Assembly: GCF_964340395.1 (NCBI RefSeq) | Contig: NC_135564.1 | Span: 18,645,431 to 18,709,430, forward strand | Length of the DNA: 64,000 nucleotides | Direction of reading: 5' to 3' | Origin: Glandiceps talaboti | Lineage: Eukaryota; Hemichordata; Enteropneusta; Spengelidae | Part shown: in pieces, positions 48,526-63,500 of the stretch | How the letters are laid out: the number at the start of each line of letters is the position of its first letter | How positions within the stretch are numbered: the first letter of the stretch is position 1 | Notes under the pieces: generated by a model | Databases searched by the model: none | What the model saw: only the letters and a program-made list of their open reading frames with translations | What the model was told of the DNA's origin: nothing | Translations under genes and position numbers: made by a program

Positions 48526-51500
48526 CAAAATGCCATATAATCGTTTTATAGGTAATCTAAATCTGTAACATACCTTACTCTTCTTTGTCACATTTCCAAG
48601 GGTCAAAGTGCAATAAGCACTTGGTTGAGATATGGTCTTCTTTGACTATGAAGAGAAACAAGTTGATCAGGAGTAGTACTACATACAACACTAGAACAGA
48701 ACCCCATGACATATAAATGTAAGTGTGGCATACTTGAATAGTTACATGTGTGATTGTGGAATCTTTATAGCTCTCACTAGCAAATTAAAGTGTGTGAAAA
48801 TGCAGCAGAAAGAAGATAAGTACAAGATTTAAAGTGTTATACCCAAGAGTACCCATATTCATTTGGCACTCACATGTCATGGGTGTCTGTCACTATAACA
48901 TGTTTATCTGGAACTGTTACAGCAAAAAACATAAAACTGTGCATGTGCAGTTCACACAATTTTGAGCCTATGAAACACTTTTACACTTAACTGCATAAAG
49001 GCAAAATGCCATACTGTTTTCAGTATTACACTTCAGTGCAAATAGCAATGCAAGTATAATCACTGGTATACATTTTAATCAATTCTTGTGGATAATACAT
49101 AGTGAGAATATAAACCTTTAATTTAGAATAGAGGAAAGCATAGCTACAAAGGTAGAACAGTGGATCTACTGTGTGTCATTCTTTTGTATTCAAGCTAGGG
49201 AGTTAATTAGGATTTGGTAATGGGTTTTGAGATAAGAATACAGCAAGATTTAGACTCCCTAGCATATACCTGATTTGTACCTCTGTAATGAGTGACCACT
49301 ATCCAACATGTGTTCCAAAAGAGTAGTACTTATCCACTGTCACAAAGACTGGACAAACCTTGGATTATAAAGAACTGAGGTGATAAGGAATGTGCATAAC
49401 TACAGTGCAAATGCAAAACTACTGAGAACATTACAGAAGTGGGATAACTGTTGAATTTATTAACGTTTTTTTTAAGGATGATAAGTTGGTAAATTCTACT
49501 GGGATCGATTTACTGGGCTTATCCACAACAATACCAGGGTTCCATCACCTTTATTAAAACTACTGGGCACGTGCTATATAGGGTACCGTACTAATCTACA
49601 AGTGGATCATATATACTACATGACTACAATTATCATTTCAAGAGATGTTACCATTTCAGTGAAAGTTTAAGGACATTGGGGATGTATGTGAGACAACCTT
49701 GACCCTTTATTACCATTCTACTGTATATCATATCATATACATGGATTCATACCTTGTGAGGGAAATGACCAAATAAGAATTTGGATGCTGCTTCCTATAT
49801 CAGTATGGGAACAATTCACCCTAGGTTATTATGTAAATGTACAGGGGTTAAGGAGTACAAGGGGTGGGGGTGAAATCATTTAATGTCATACTTCAATGTC
49901 AATTTATATGGTTAATACAGGAGTAAATAAAATAGGGTTTGATCTTGGTTTATCCTGATTACAAAAGTGACAGGGAATATAACTCTGATATGATTAGAGC
50001 CTGCAATACCTTAAAAAGTTGAATATAGAGTATCAATGTCATACAAACTAATTAAAGGGTTGAGGGGTTTACCTGGGTTACTTCTGTGATGGGGGGGGGG
50101 GGGGGTCAATCAATATATTAAGATGCCATAAGTCAAAGGATTACTAATGATTAATAATGGCAAGTCTTTTATATTAGTTTTTATAATCATGCATGCACAA
50201 ATTGTCATGAGTTAACATCTAGAGTTTCACGAAGTTCGATTTTAATAAAACGTAATGTATCTTTAGCAAACTATGCATGCAAGGAGGAGCCTATTCTAAT
50301 ATAAACATTGGACTGCGTGTATATGCCTCCTTAATTATGCATGCAAAAAAGTTGGCTCTAATCATATGTGGACATGCCTAGATTAAATTTGCATGCAACC
50401 AGATAATACTATAGGTATGCACATGCACATGCCCATGTACCTGTAGGCATACATCCCTCTTCATGTATATGCCCCCCCCCCCCCATGTATTTGCCCTATC
50501 AGTTAGGTCATGCCTATTTGTATAATCATAAGAACCATTACTTTTAGACATAGAGAATGCCAATCTCAGAGAAAGTTACTGCACTACAACCTTGTGATCT
50601 AATGAAAGCTGCAAGGGTACTGGGTATTAAGTAAATGTAGTCTAAGGCAAATACCGGCAACCTCATATATATTAACACTGAACATCACAGACCACTATCT
50701 TTATTGTAGGGATACTTGGAAGCAACAGACAAAGATATACTGATACTATCAAGAAGACAAATCTTGTAATTAGACCATGGGACAGTCTACAGGTAGTCTT
50801 ATTTTCACTTGTAAGTGTGTCTTTTGTGTGTGTGTGTGTTCAATCTATTTTATATACAGGTTGTTTGGTTCTGTTTGGTTCTTCTAATTCCAATGCTGAT
50901 AATAGCCTTTACACTGATAATGAGCCGTATCTCGAAATGTCTGTTATTACTTGTTTAGGTACTGACTAGCATAGCGGATTCTATCTATTCAATGTTCAGG
51001 TTGTTTGGTTCTGTTTGGTTCTTCTAATTCCAATGCTGATATAGCCTTTACACTGATAATGAGCTGTATCTCGAAATGTCTGTTATTACTTGTTTAGGTA
51101 CAGACTAGCATAGTGTGTTCAATCTATTTCATATACAGGTTGTTTGGTTCTGTTTGATTCCTCTAATTCCAATGCTGATATAGCCTTTACAATGATAATG
51201 AAACTTAGCATGAAACGTTTGTAATAAGTTGATTTTCAGGGACTGAAATAGTAGCATATTACGTACTTCCCATATGTACAGGTAGATAAGCCGAACAACT
51301 GTTAACAGCAAATGCTACACTATGTATGACTGTGAGAATTGCACTTAAAGTTAATTACTATGTATTCACACTTCACTGCTATGTATTCACTGCACTTTCC
51401 TAATAGTGATCTCTACGTACATTAATCCCAAAATTATGAAACAAGTGCTTTACAGATTATACATTGAATGGTTTAAAAGTTAACAAAAAACATGTTGAAA

Positions 51501-54500
51501 CATATATTAGTAACTGTAGATTCACTTTAAGTAGTCTGTAAATATGGTATTTATAGCACAGTATATTTTGTGACAGCCTTGAGTCAAAGCCAGGACAAGT
51601 TGGACTACTTAGGTACAGTATATATTTTAATTGACATAAAAATAATGTATATATAATTAAAAGATACACTATCTAAAGTCAACATAATGGGGCAATATAA
51701 ACAAACATGTTATACATCACATACTATTAATAACAGTGTTAGTTTTAGGTAAACAATGGTATGATTCTATAGTTGCTTACCTTCATTACTAGTCTATGTT
51801 TCTACAAACCAGAGCCGACATGCAATAATTATAGATTTTGTATATTTTATATTGGCATTGGATTAGTTGCAGCTGATATTAGTAAATGCAGATTATTAGG
51901 GTCTATATATACCACAGGCTATGATTATATAGATAAAATGTTTCTATAGTTTATGATAGTAGTTAGTATATGTATTGTTAGTCTTGCTATGGCAGTTGTA
52001 ACATCACAAAGGTGAACAGAATACAGAATTGTAAACCTACAGCTTGGCTTGTGAAGAAATGAATGTCTGTAATGTTCTTGTTAGGGTCATATTATACCAT
52101 AGACTATATATGGACGCAACACTTCCATACTGACTCTATGGTGATTGGTTACATGTATTGCTATGTCAGTTGCAACATTGCAATGATGAACAGAACATGG
52201 AATTTTGTTCCTACAGCTATATATAAGCTTGGCGAAGTTGTTTGGAAATGTCCTAAGTGTTGTCATTAGGATCATATTAGACTATGTATGGACACAACGC
52301 GGTGGTTACATGTGTATTGTTAGTGCTGCTTTAACTTTCAGGGGAACATCACAAAGATGAAGAGAACACAGTAGAAATGTTATTGTTGGTAACTGAACCA
52401 TGTGACATATACTGAACCTTGTGGCATACACATATCATATAGTAACGATGGGGAAAACATACTCAGAAAATAATATATTATTTTTCAAGTGAAGATGCCT
52501 TCATACATGAATTACATGCTGACACCAACAGGGGAATTCAGCTGCACCAATAGTTCAGGTGGGCATGTTGATGTCAGAAGTGTGTGTGGGCAAGGTGTTA
52601 CTTATCATATTTTGTTGGAAGATCACAGTAAAAGTTAAAAGTTAATCTGTGAGATGGTGGGATATGGAACAAACGTGAATTACATGCTGTTGATTGATTT
52701 GGCACATTAAACACTGTACATGCAGACACACAGTGACTGAGAATCTTGAAAGCAATAGTATTGGTGTAACAAACGCAACAATTAAACACACACAGCTGAC
52801 AATGTATGACAAAACAGCAAGCAATATTACACAACTTGACAACACTTTGAGATACTACATTGGAAGACAACCAGTTATGGTGAAAACAATCTTGTCCCCA
52901 AGTTATCAACTACAGTACAGGCAGACATACCTTCTTTCTGTACTAAAGAAACAGAAAATATTCACAGACATTACTACAAGTATTAACATTCACTACAAAG
53001 TGTACAGAACAGAACATCCTGTTGTGGATATACATGTAGTTCAGATGAATGATACGTATATAGACAGTACACATACAATATACTGTAAACCTAGAAATGT
53101 TCACCACTACACAATAAAGCGATTTTAGTCTTCAGCTAGCTCTTAAAGACTGATTTTTTACTAATTACCAGACTGGTACATTGAGTTCATGTACATGCAA
53201 GAAGGCATTTTAGTCACTTCTTATTTTTCTTGTTTTTGTTTTCCAGTGAAGTAAGCAAAAATAAGTCTTTAATGAAAATTTCCCAGGTTTACAGTATTGA
53301 CTAATACATAAAAACTTATATGGAGATTAATGGTAATTAGCATACTAAACATTATATACACCTAGCATGCTAAAAAGAAAACTGAACGCAGTGACATACA
53401 TGCTGAACAAGCAGGCCGTCAATGATATTATACATGCTATTGTCCATTATGGATGCAAGCACTAATTTACTATACATGGAATGTGAACATAACATAATAC
53501 ATTGTATACATTAACAATTACTTTTCAACAAGAAGCTGCAGTTTGATGATTAAAGTTTCAACACAAACGTGTCAAAATTATCTTGCTAGTCAAGGATGAA
53601 CGAATACTTTGTAGAGTAATAACATACGACCAGGCTTAGGATAATTACTTTTTAATATAATTGCTGTAATGGGACGTTTATACAAGCATATATTTTATAT
53701 ATTATTTACTAATTAAAACTTGAGTTGCTATATGGGATCTAAATTCTTTGTGACAGGGTCAATCATATACAGCTTTCCTTGATATAATTACAACTAAGAT
53801 CATTATGGAAAATACATTTCTTAGAACTGCCACATTTTGTAACTATAGCATATTATTCTATGCACTGTTCTATTATTGGTGGGTTTTTATGTTTGCTATG
53901 ATAACTTCTACAACTGTTACATCCTAACACAGCATTTATTATTCTATGCACTGTTCTATTATTGGTGGGTTTTTATGTTTGCTATGATAACTTCTACAAC
54001 TATTACATCCTAACACAGCATTTATTATTCTATGCACTGTTCTATTATTGGTGGGTTTTTATGTTTGCTATGATAACTTCTACAACTGTTACATCCTAAC
54101 ACAGCATTTATTATTCTATGCACTGTTCTATTATTGGTGGGTTTTTATGTTTGCTATGATAACTTCTACAACTATTACATCCTAACACAGCATTTATTAT
54201 TCTATGCACTGTTCTATTATTGGTGGGTTTTTATGTTTGCTATGATAACTTCTACAACTATTACATCCTAACACAGCATTTATTATTCTATGCACTGTTC
54301 TATTATTGGTGAGTTTTTATGTTTGCTATGATAACTTCTACAACTATTACATCCTAACACAGCATTTATTATTCTATGCACTGTTCTATTATTGGTGGGT
54401 TTTTATGTTTGCTATGATAACTTCTACAACTGTTACATCCTAACACAGCATTTATTATTCTATGCACTGTTCTATTATTGGTGGGTTTTTATGTTTGCTA

Positions 54501-57500
54501 TGATAACTTCTACAACTATTACATCCTAACACAGCATTTATTATTCTATGCACTGTTCTATTATTGGTGGGTTTTTATGTTTGCTATGATAACTTCTACA
54601 ACTATTACATCCTAACACAGCATTTATTATTCTATGCACTGTTCTATTATTGGTGGGTTTTTATGTTTGCTATGATAACTTCTACAACTATTACATCCTA
54701 ACACAGCATTTATTATTCTATGCACTGTTCTATTATTGGTGGGTTTTTATGTTTGCTATGATAACTTCTACAACTATTACATCCTAACACAGCATTTATT
54801 ATTCTATGCACTAGTTCTATTATTGGTGGGTTTTTATGTTTGCTATGATAACTTCTACAACTATTACATCCTAACACAGCATTTATTATTCTATGCACTG
54901 TTCTATTATTGGTGGGTTTTTATGTTTGCTATGATAACTTCTACAACTATTACATCCTAACACAGCATTTATTATTCTATGCACTATTCTATCATTGGTG
55001 AGTTTTTATGTTTGCTATGATAACTTCTACAACTGTTACATCCTAACACAACATTTATTATTCTACGCACTGTTTCATTATTGCCGAGTTTTTATGTTTG
55101 TTATAATTTCTACAACTGTTACATCATACCACAGCATTTCTTATATTGATAATCATAATTTACAATGTCAATCTGTACCACAATAAAATTATCATCACAG
55201 ACATTTTAACTTTGTAGTATATAATCTATGATTATAAAATATTTTTATGATTGTTAGGATCTGTATATTTCTTTTAATAAATACCTTTTGCTGACCAGTT
55301 TTATGATACCTTTACTGAAATCATAAAACAGGTCAGCAAATGTACAATGTTGACAAGTTTTGTCGGAGTGCATCACCAATATTTTATCTAGTAGGTCTTA
55401 TCTGTAATTCTTATGCTATTTTCTACCAACACTGGTGAGTAGATATGCTCAAAGTAAGCAAGAAATACTAATTTACTTACCGGTAGGGCCTTAGCTGAGT
55501 CCAGTTTAACACTCAGTAATGCACATGCCAGTTGTTGGTCAACCAGTGCCTTCAATCGTTTAGTCTCCTGTAAAGCCTTCAAAACAAATACAATACAATA
55601 ACATTAATTACTGCATCTATCTAGTTTTATTTTGTTAATACTTGAAATAGTTTTAAATTATGAATTACTAAAAACCGTATTAATTATATGTCAATTTATC
55701 CGTTAATATTTAGGTTGTTAATTAAAATATTGTGTGACATTTATAACAATGAAATTATTATTACTTTTTATCTTTATTTCTTACAAAATAATGATAATTT
55801 TACATTTTTTAATACCCACATGTGATTCAATACTGTTCAGGATGTATAATATCAGTAAGTAAGTCATTATATTCAAAAAAATTTCAATTCAATATATATA
55901 ACAAAACAGTTTTAAAAACTTTCCCAGTTGCAGCATTTACTTATTCAAACACTTTCACAAATTCAGCCTAGCAGCAACAACATACTAGTAGTTCTAATCT
56001 GACTCTTTCTTCATGAACAAATATTTCTAGTTTGTGTATTTGGCAAAAAAAAAAGTGATATACATTTTGTTTTAAAACTTTAACATAATCATGCCCTACT
56101 CCAAATCACATCATGTACATATCATTACTGATGTTTCAGCAATCATTTTAAAGTTACTCACACTTCTAAAAATGTCACACAAATAAAAATTATGGCGTCA
56201 GTTTCACACCAATGTCATTATCAAATATTAAAATGATAACATCACAAAATGTGTACGCTGATTTAATTATTTATGGACATGAAAGGTCTTCACACAAAGT
56301 AAAAAGATAAATTAAAATGTCTATTATCTAAAAACTGAAAAAAAATGATTTTATGATTACATTAATTGTGAAAGATAACACAATGACAATTACACAATTT
56401 AATATTATGGTGTATAACATGCTGTGTAATTTGAAAACATGAATATGACCAGAGAGGGCGCACATCATTTAGTGTCACAATACATACTCACACACTGAGC
56501 AGTATTTCAGATGGACTGCCCACTTTATTCTCAAACTTACCCTTACTGTTTTTGCAATACACATGATAGTATAATTCAATACACTTTTGGACTAAACTTT
56601 AAACTTACTTATGTTAAAGTTAATATGAACATGCAGATAAACACTTTTACACATTCCAACGACACTGATCAACTTCTATCATACAATGTGTTAGTTTGTG
56701 TGTTAAAATATATTGTGAGGTGGGATGGGATGGGGTGGGGGTGGGGGGTTAACAACGGGATAATGGGACATATATTAGTAATTTTATGGTGAAAATCAAG
56801 TACTTATCACCAACAAAGAAGAGGTTGACAGCTAGCATTAGTGTCTACAAGGAGTAAGTACATAGGCAAGTAGAGGTTCCTCTTTGAGTTTAGTCTAAGT
56901 GTCTACATATATCTATCATGCACACACACAGTAGATGCAGAAGATAGTGTAATACCCGGAATCGCATTCGTGCCTAGGAGAGAAAGAGAGATAGTATACG
57001 TGATAGACAAATTCAATCATGCTTGGTGAATTAGGAAAATAACTGATTGATGTAGAGTTAATTAATATACATATCACCACCTGTAATTGGAGGCATTACA
57101 TCAAGGCAATGCATTCAGTATTTTTTTTATTAAGTGTGAGTTCAAGTTCCCAGACAACCTCAGAAGGCTACCGGAGCAGTAGATAGCAAAAAACAACACG
57201 AACTTGCCAGTTACGGACAACTGGTAACTTACACAATACAACAGCATTTAGTTGGCATTGGGTGATGAAATGGGACATATTGTTTAGTATGTAGTGGCCA
57301 GCATGGGGCTAATTAACATATCATTAATTAACATAATTAACATAACAATTGTAGATAAGGAAATGTAAAAACTTCACTGGGTTGAGTAGCCCAGTATAAT
57401 GTATTTGTTAGCAACCAATTTTACAAAACATATCAATTATTAAACATAAAGTTATTCAAATATTATAATCCATATTTACTAGTAACTAAAGCAAAATTGA

Positions 57501-60500
57501 AAGCGTATTTATTAAAATTACTGGTTTGATCTGTGTAGTGTATACTAGTATGTTAATGATTCATTTTACAGGAAATGTTTAGTTGATAAAAGTCAGTAAA
57601 GAAGATGTTTAAATATATAATATATATATATCATTACATACTATTTATTATACAGCAAAATGGCAATATATTCATCAAATAACGATAATGGGGGTAAGTA
57701 CTTTATTGTAAGTTAAATCATTTTATATTCACAAATATAGCACTACCTGGTACATTAAAATAAACTATATGCATTGGATTATTTGATTGAAATAACAATC
57801 AGTAAATCTAGTCTTATGAAGTACATGCATTACAATTACATGCTTAGTGTTGCATACAAGGGAAGGAAGGCGTGGAAAATGAAATTTAAGTTATGCAGCA
57901 ACGTTACACAAAGTAGACAAAGTTACATGGAAAATAAACTGTAAACCCAGGAGAATGACAGGAAGATAAAAACACTGACATCAGATGTCCTTGGAAGCGA
58001 AGTAATGAAATTATAAATTAAAAATCTTAGGCCACTCACAGACTTGATGTGTCTGATTACGATGCATTGAAATGGAATGCATGCATAACCACAGCCAAAT
58101 TAAGAAAAGTTGCATAACATGGGAAGCACTGAGATGAAAATACAAATCTATAAGTGAAAATAAAAACAAAAACAAAACAACGATACAGTTACAAACTACA
58201 GACACACTAACACATTTCAGTAAATGGAGCAGAAATAACTCTGGAAAAAACACATAATTATTTTAAAATAGTATTTTATGGTGCTGGAAAAATTGACAAA
58301 GTGCATTCACCACCCACATGACAATGGTAAACCCGTGCATGGTATTATTGTCAACTTTAATACATGAAACAAACACCAAAGCGGCATGCTACACATCAAT
58401 GAAAACTACATAACTGTATCTCAATCAACTTTTTAATTCCTGTCAAATGTTCACAATTTCAAATAGTTTTGTACTAATAAAGTTTTGTTATTCTTCTTTG
58501 AGACTTTGTTGTTGTTGTGATATTCTGTAAATATCAATACAAACTTGTATTTCAACTAAAAACACTGTTCCCTTGCTTTGGAATCATATCTTGCAGTGGT
58601 TCCAAACTCACAGCGTAAATAATTACCTAGAATACTTTGGCTGACTCACTCTGCCTTCTTCAACCATTATTATTTTATTTTCATGGGGATGAGTTTTCAA
58701 TTGAACAGTTTAACAGAAATCTACTATTTTGTTTGCATTTCAGAAACTCAAAATTTATATTGTGCAGGTCATCAATATATAGTGAAGGCAATGTTAAGTC
58801 CTCTGTGTTTTTTGTTTTTTTTCTATTTTGCTAGAGCAGGAAAACTTTGCACTCATGACAGTGACAGAAGTTGTAACTAATAATATACAAGGGGACAGAA
58901 ACCATAGAAATTCCTTGTCAAAGTTGTTAGACACAATAATCATAGTTGACCTACCTCTTCTATAGCATCAGCCTTGTCTGACAGGGTTAACCAGATGAGT
59001 TTTAGGTGCACCTGTCCTGATTTAGCTTCCTCCAATGGTAACCACTGTAAGTGATATATTTGAAGACCAACATGCAAATTATGGAAATGATTCAGTTAAT
59101 TTAATTGTTATTCAAATCATACTTTTCATCCATATACAGACTTTCTAAATTGTTCTTAGATTATGATTTGTTCTTTGTTTTGTATCTGTCAACAGCAAAT
59201 GATATTACCGAGTGCAACATTATCTATACTGTACTCCTACAACAATTTGAATACCAGCTATTAAGTTGTTGTATGAGGACTGATAGTAGACCCAATGGTG
59301 GTGTAGAACAACTACATACTTTAGGCAATGATTCAATTGTACTAAAAGTGGTACATGTAAATGTGAAGAGAACAAATTAACCAAATCAGTTTTCATGCAC
59401 AATAGTAAGACTATATTTCACATTCCACTAAGTATTACATTCTCAGTAATGAAATTTCTTCTCACAGTCAAAACGTTCCTTGGAAGTGAATCCTAATTTT
59501 TTTGCTGAATTTTTTCACTGTGCGTAGTAATTACATTATTATATTAAAGTATGAACCCAGTGTCTATGAATATTCATTTTAGTATTCTTGTTGTATGGCA
59601 TCTCAATAACAATTACTCTACTTTTAAAATTCACATTTCTATGGCCAAAGATTGTAAATTTTTAGAGGTATAAAAATTGCCTTTGAAGTTTGGTAGATGT
59701 AAAAGTTTGTGTTATTGTGTCTTTGGTATTCACAATTCCAATGTTTAATACTCACAGCATCAATGTGTCCTTTCTGTACAACATCTTCAATATCAATGGT
59801 TAGACTGTAATCAAACAAAATAATACAGTAACTTGATAAAGTTTAATGTCATTGTTGTTTCATAAGAAAAACAGATGAAAATGTTTATACAAAACAACAA
59901 GAACAAACACTGGTAGAGAACTCTGGTAACATGACTGGGGAACTCCTGTAGATTTTACCTGCTTACCATCCTGAGCAAAAACAGTACTGGATGGAATATT
60001 AAAGTTATACTTACCATCCCAATGATTCATCTTTAGATCCCTTGTCTTCATCCCATATTTCAACATCTACAACTTGTCCTAATGGTTCATCTACTATAGC
60101 CTGCACAACAATAAGACAACATATCAGTTGTAAGCAAAGGGAAAATTTGAACTTTCTGCACCTATTTCTTTCAGTGCTTATATTATTCTCGTTTGTGATG
60201 ATATAACCCATGATGGACCTTTCTGATAAATGGTGCCCTCTAGTGGTGAGTTTTGACATTTCCAAAAGTTGATGACAGAAGGGTTGTTGACATTGCGCAT
60301 ATAGCATTATCATAAATGTTTGGGGAAAGGTGTCATATGTCTCCCAAGAAGTCCAGTGAGGGCCATCCCTCAAGGGTTCAGTGTTAATCCAGGAAGAAAC
60401 CGGAATACCTGGGGAAAACCTGCATTGTTCAGTTTAGTCAAACTGAACAACATTCTTCTTATTTACCGCATGGTAAATTTAATCAAACCCTGAATGGGTT

Positions 60501-63500
60501 TGAACCCCGACCACAGTGGTAACAGGCAAGTGGTTTAACCACTTGGCAACCGACAACCCTAGTAAATGGCACCCTCTAGTGGTGACCTCAGCAATCCAAA
60601 ATGTCACGGACAGTGGGCTTGTTTACACATATCATTATCAAGTATAGAAACTATGAATGATGCCCTATCATTATCAAATTTCAGTTATATCAGTTGACAG
60701 AGACTAAGCCTCCCAATGACACCCTCTAGTGATGAACCCATCAATCGAAAACATCAAAGAATGCCACAATGGTTTAATGACCTTTTGAAACTTAATTGAA
60801 TTTGTGCCATGTATAAATTCTAATAAATGGGGCCCTCAGTGGTGAGTAACAGAAAGTTCTTTCATATGCATCATTATCATAGACCTATGTGGAACTTAGC
60901 AATGAATAATGTTCAGTTTTATTAGTAATACACATCTCACCTCATAATACCTTTCCCATACTGGGTGAATATTGCTATCGATGGTCTTGGTCTTGAATTT
61001 CTGACCTCCCACTAGAAAACAAACAAACAAAAAAAACACAATTACACTCCAAATAAGGTTGAGATTACACAATATAAAACACCTCAAGTTTTTGGACTGA
61101 AGATAAAAGTACAAAAAAAAGTAATAACAATAGATCAATCAAATTATGTGAGATCTTACCATGTACAACACAGAATGGATCAGATGAACCCTTAGAAAAT
61201 ACTGCAACATCTTTCCTCATCAAGTCTTTAGCTTCCATCACTCCAATACGTAAAACACCCTGATATAAAAGACAAGAAATTTGACTTATTTTCTATTTTT
61301 ATATATAGTTTACTGGTGTGGGACTAAATTTGACTAAATAGTACTTGAATGCATAGAGCAGACATAACAAGTTGAAGTGGAAAAATGTTTTGAAAATTTT
61401 CTTTTCTCAGTAACTCATGCTTGGTTATAAATACACCATTTCAGATTACTAGAAAGACAAAAGATTTCATGGTTTGGCCACTAGGAGTGCTGTTTGCAAG
61501 CCGTTTTGTGGCTGGGGCAGGAAGTGAGGGCAGAAAAGTTGAGTGTTGTGGCGTGGCATGGTCTGAATGTGGCATGAAGACAGCAGACACAAATTTACCT
61601 CTTATTTTCTGTGTTGTTCCCCCTGTACTGGTTTAGTGAATATCAGTAATTAAACATGCCTAACCACCTTGCAGCCTCAATCTATTCACTATTTCATGCA
61701 CTGACATATGATCAGCAGCCTGGAAAAAATTCTAGTTCTCACTTTGCAAAATCTGTGGAGTCCTCTTTGCAATGCTTTACCTTTGAAATGACTGCAACTC
61801 CATATATATGGTGTATTGCTTTTTGGGAAGTAATTTTATTTGTCATCCCATTCAGTGCATATTTTGACTGGAACAGTGTCAGCGTTGTAGTTCATAATTT
61901 CACAGAGCAGATTTTACAAGATTTGAATAATATTCTAATACTAGAACACTGACAGCATCCAAAATATTGGGTGGTACACTACCGTATTCTTGCAACATAG
62001 AACATTCCAAATATGCGAAGTTAGGTCAGACCAAAGGATAATATGGGGGTGGTGGTGGTGATGGGTGGGGGAGGGGGTAGCAGCTATGATGCACTTTAAG
62101 TACAATGTATTTGATATCATACCTTAGGCAGTGGGAACTTGAGTTTGAGAACATCGGTATCTTTAGTCATTGGAACAACCAATCTGTTTGGTAGTACCAG
62201 GAACTGAGACAGCTGATCTTCAATTATGTTTCTCAAAGAACCACTGTTAGGAGGGAATAAATTAGTTACTGGTTTAGTAATTGACTCAAAGTTTAGTAAT
62301 ACCTAATGTAGTTGCTGCTTGTAGACCAAATCTGGGATTTGCTGGCTGTTTTGATATTATTTTTGCATAAATTGACGATGTTTGGAGTCTGTTTACAAAA
62401 ATTGAAGTGTTTGGAATATGATTTTCATTTCATCTAGAGGGTGCTCAGAAATTATGGTACAATGGTGCTTGGCACCCTTTTAAATATACTCTAGAGAACA
62501 CTGATTTACTTAAAATTTGATTCCTCAAGAACTGTAATGTAAGTATCGTTATTATCATTATCCTTAAATTCTACATCTCAATAATTTTGAATTTTCTTGG
62601 TAAGTTTTACATATAAAGTCAAGTTCTCTAGAATGTGACAGAGAGTGCATTTTTACTCACCTTAATCCTGGGATGTCCAAGATATTGGCAATGTTGGTCA
62701 TGTTGAAATCTAAATCCTTAAAAGGAAAGCATACAGTGTTGTGTAAATACACTTATCTTGCCAACTTCTTTTTGATGGCAAGACTAATGACATCATGGAG
62801 TATGATTTACTGGGGTGATTTGGAACATTTTGACTCATATTTCAAGCACTGCAAACCAGTGATGTAGACTCGGGTTGTTGTGAGGTAGAACAGCCAGGGT
62901 ATATAATCCATATTTTCTGTTCAAAGACAATAACTTGACAAGTCGTCTATGGAGGTTGTTCATTCTCATACATCACACCCAAACTATGGAACTCTTTGCC
63001 AATTGACACTCACCAAGCCTCCAGCCTGGATTGTTTCAAAACAAAACTGAAGACTTATTTGTTCACCCTGGTGCGCTTTAGCCATTCAGCGCCACTAAAC
63101 AGAACATTGCTCTGGAAATCGGTACTTTAAAAAAAATTTGATTGATTGATTGATTGATATCATATGGGACATAAGCCTTCACAACATCAAAGTGTATCTT
63201 ATTTGTCACAAACAATATGAGTCTGTACATAAGGATCAGATGCCTAACAAGAGGAGGGCAGATAGCATCCCTGTATGGCCATGCCCATACTGGGAATGTA
63301 ATATTTTTACTACATGCTGAGTGAATATTTATATGGTAGAAACTGTATATTGATTTTAGTACTTGGGATTTCCATTCAGTTACAGTAATCTGGCCTGATT
63401 ATCTTCTAGATGATCATGCTAGATTACTCATCATAATCTAGAAATCATGACCCTGACTAACAATTTTAAGGTATTACTTTTTCAAAATATTGGGTATTGC

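Larger units (their letters stand above)
48646..55480. other. E-Syt intron 10 (6.8 kb)
   Basis: Holds a copy of the GGTTCC dispersed repeat (49475-49580), poly-G/C runs (50091-50105, 50473-50484), a 140-bp repeat (50838-51220), an imperfect repeat (52000-52340), an 86-bp minisatellite (53848-55136) and a 144-residue ORF at 52694-53128 (+) that I do not accept as a gene. Confidence 0.6.

Noticed and set aside
52694-53128. 144-residue plus-strand ORF, the longest non-repeat ORF outside the YqaJ relic
   Set aside because: Lies in an E-Syt intron antisense to the gene, with no recognisable motif; its length may be chance in stop-poor sequence. Worth one protein search, but not supported as a gene here.
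60480-60560. Possible tRNA gene
   Set aside because: A- and B-box-like motifs are present, but arms do not pair into an intact cloverleaf and SINE body sequence follows.
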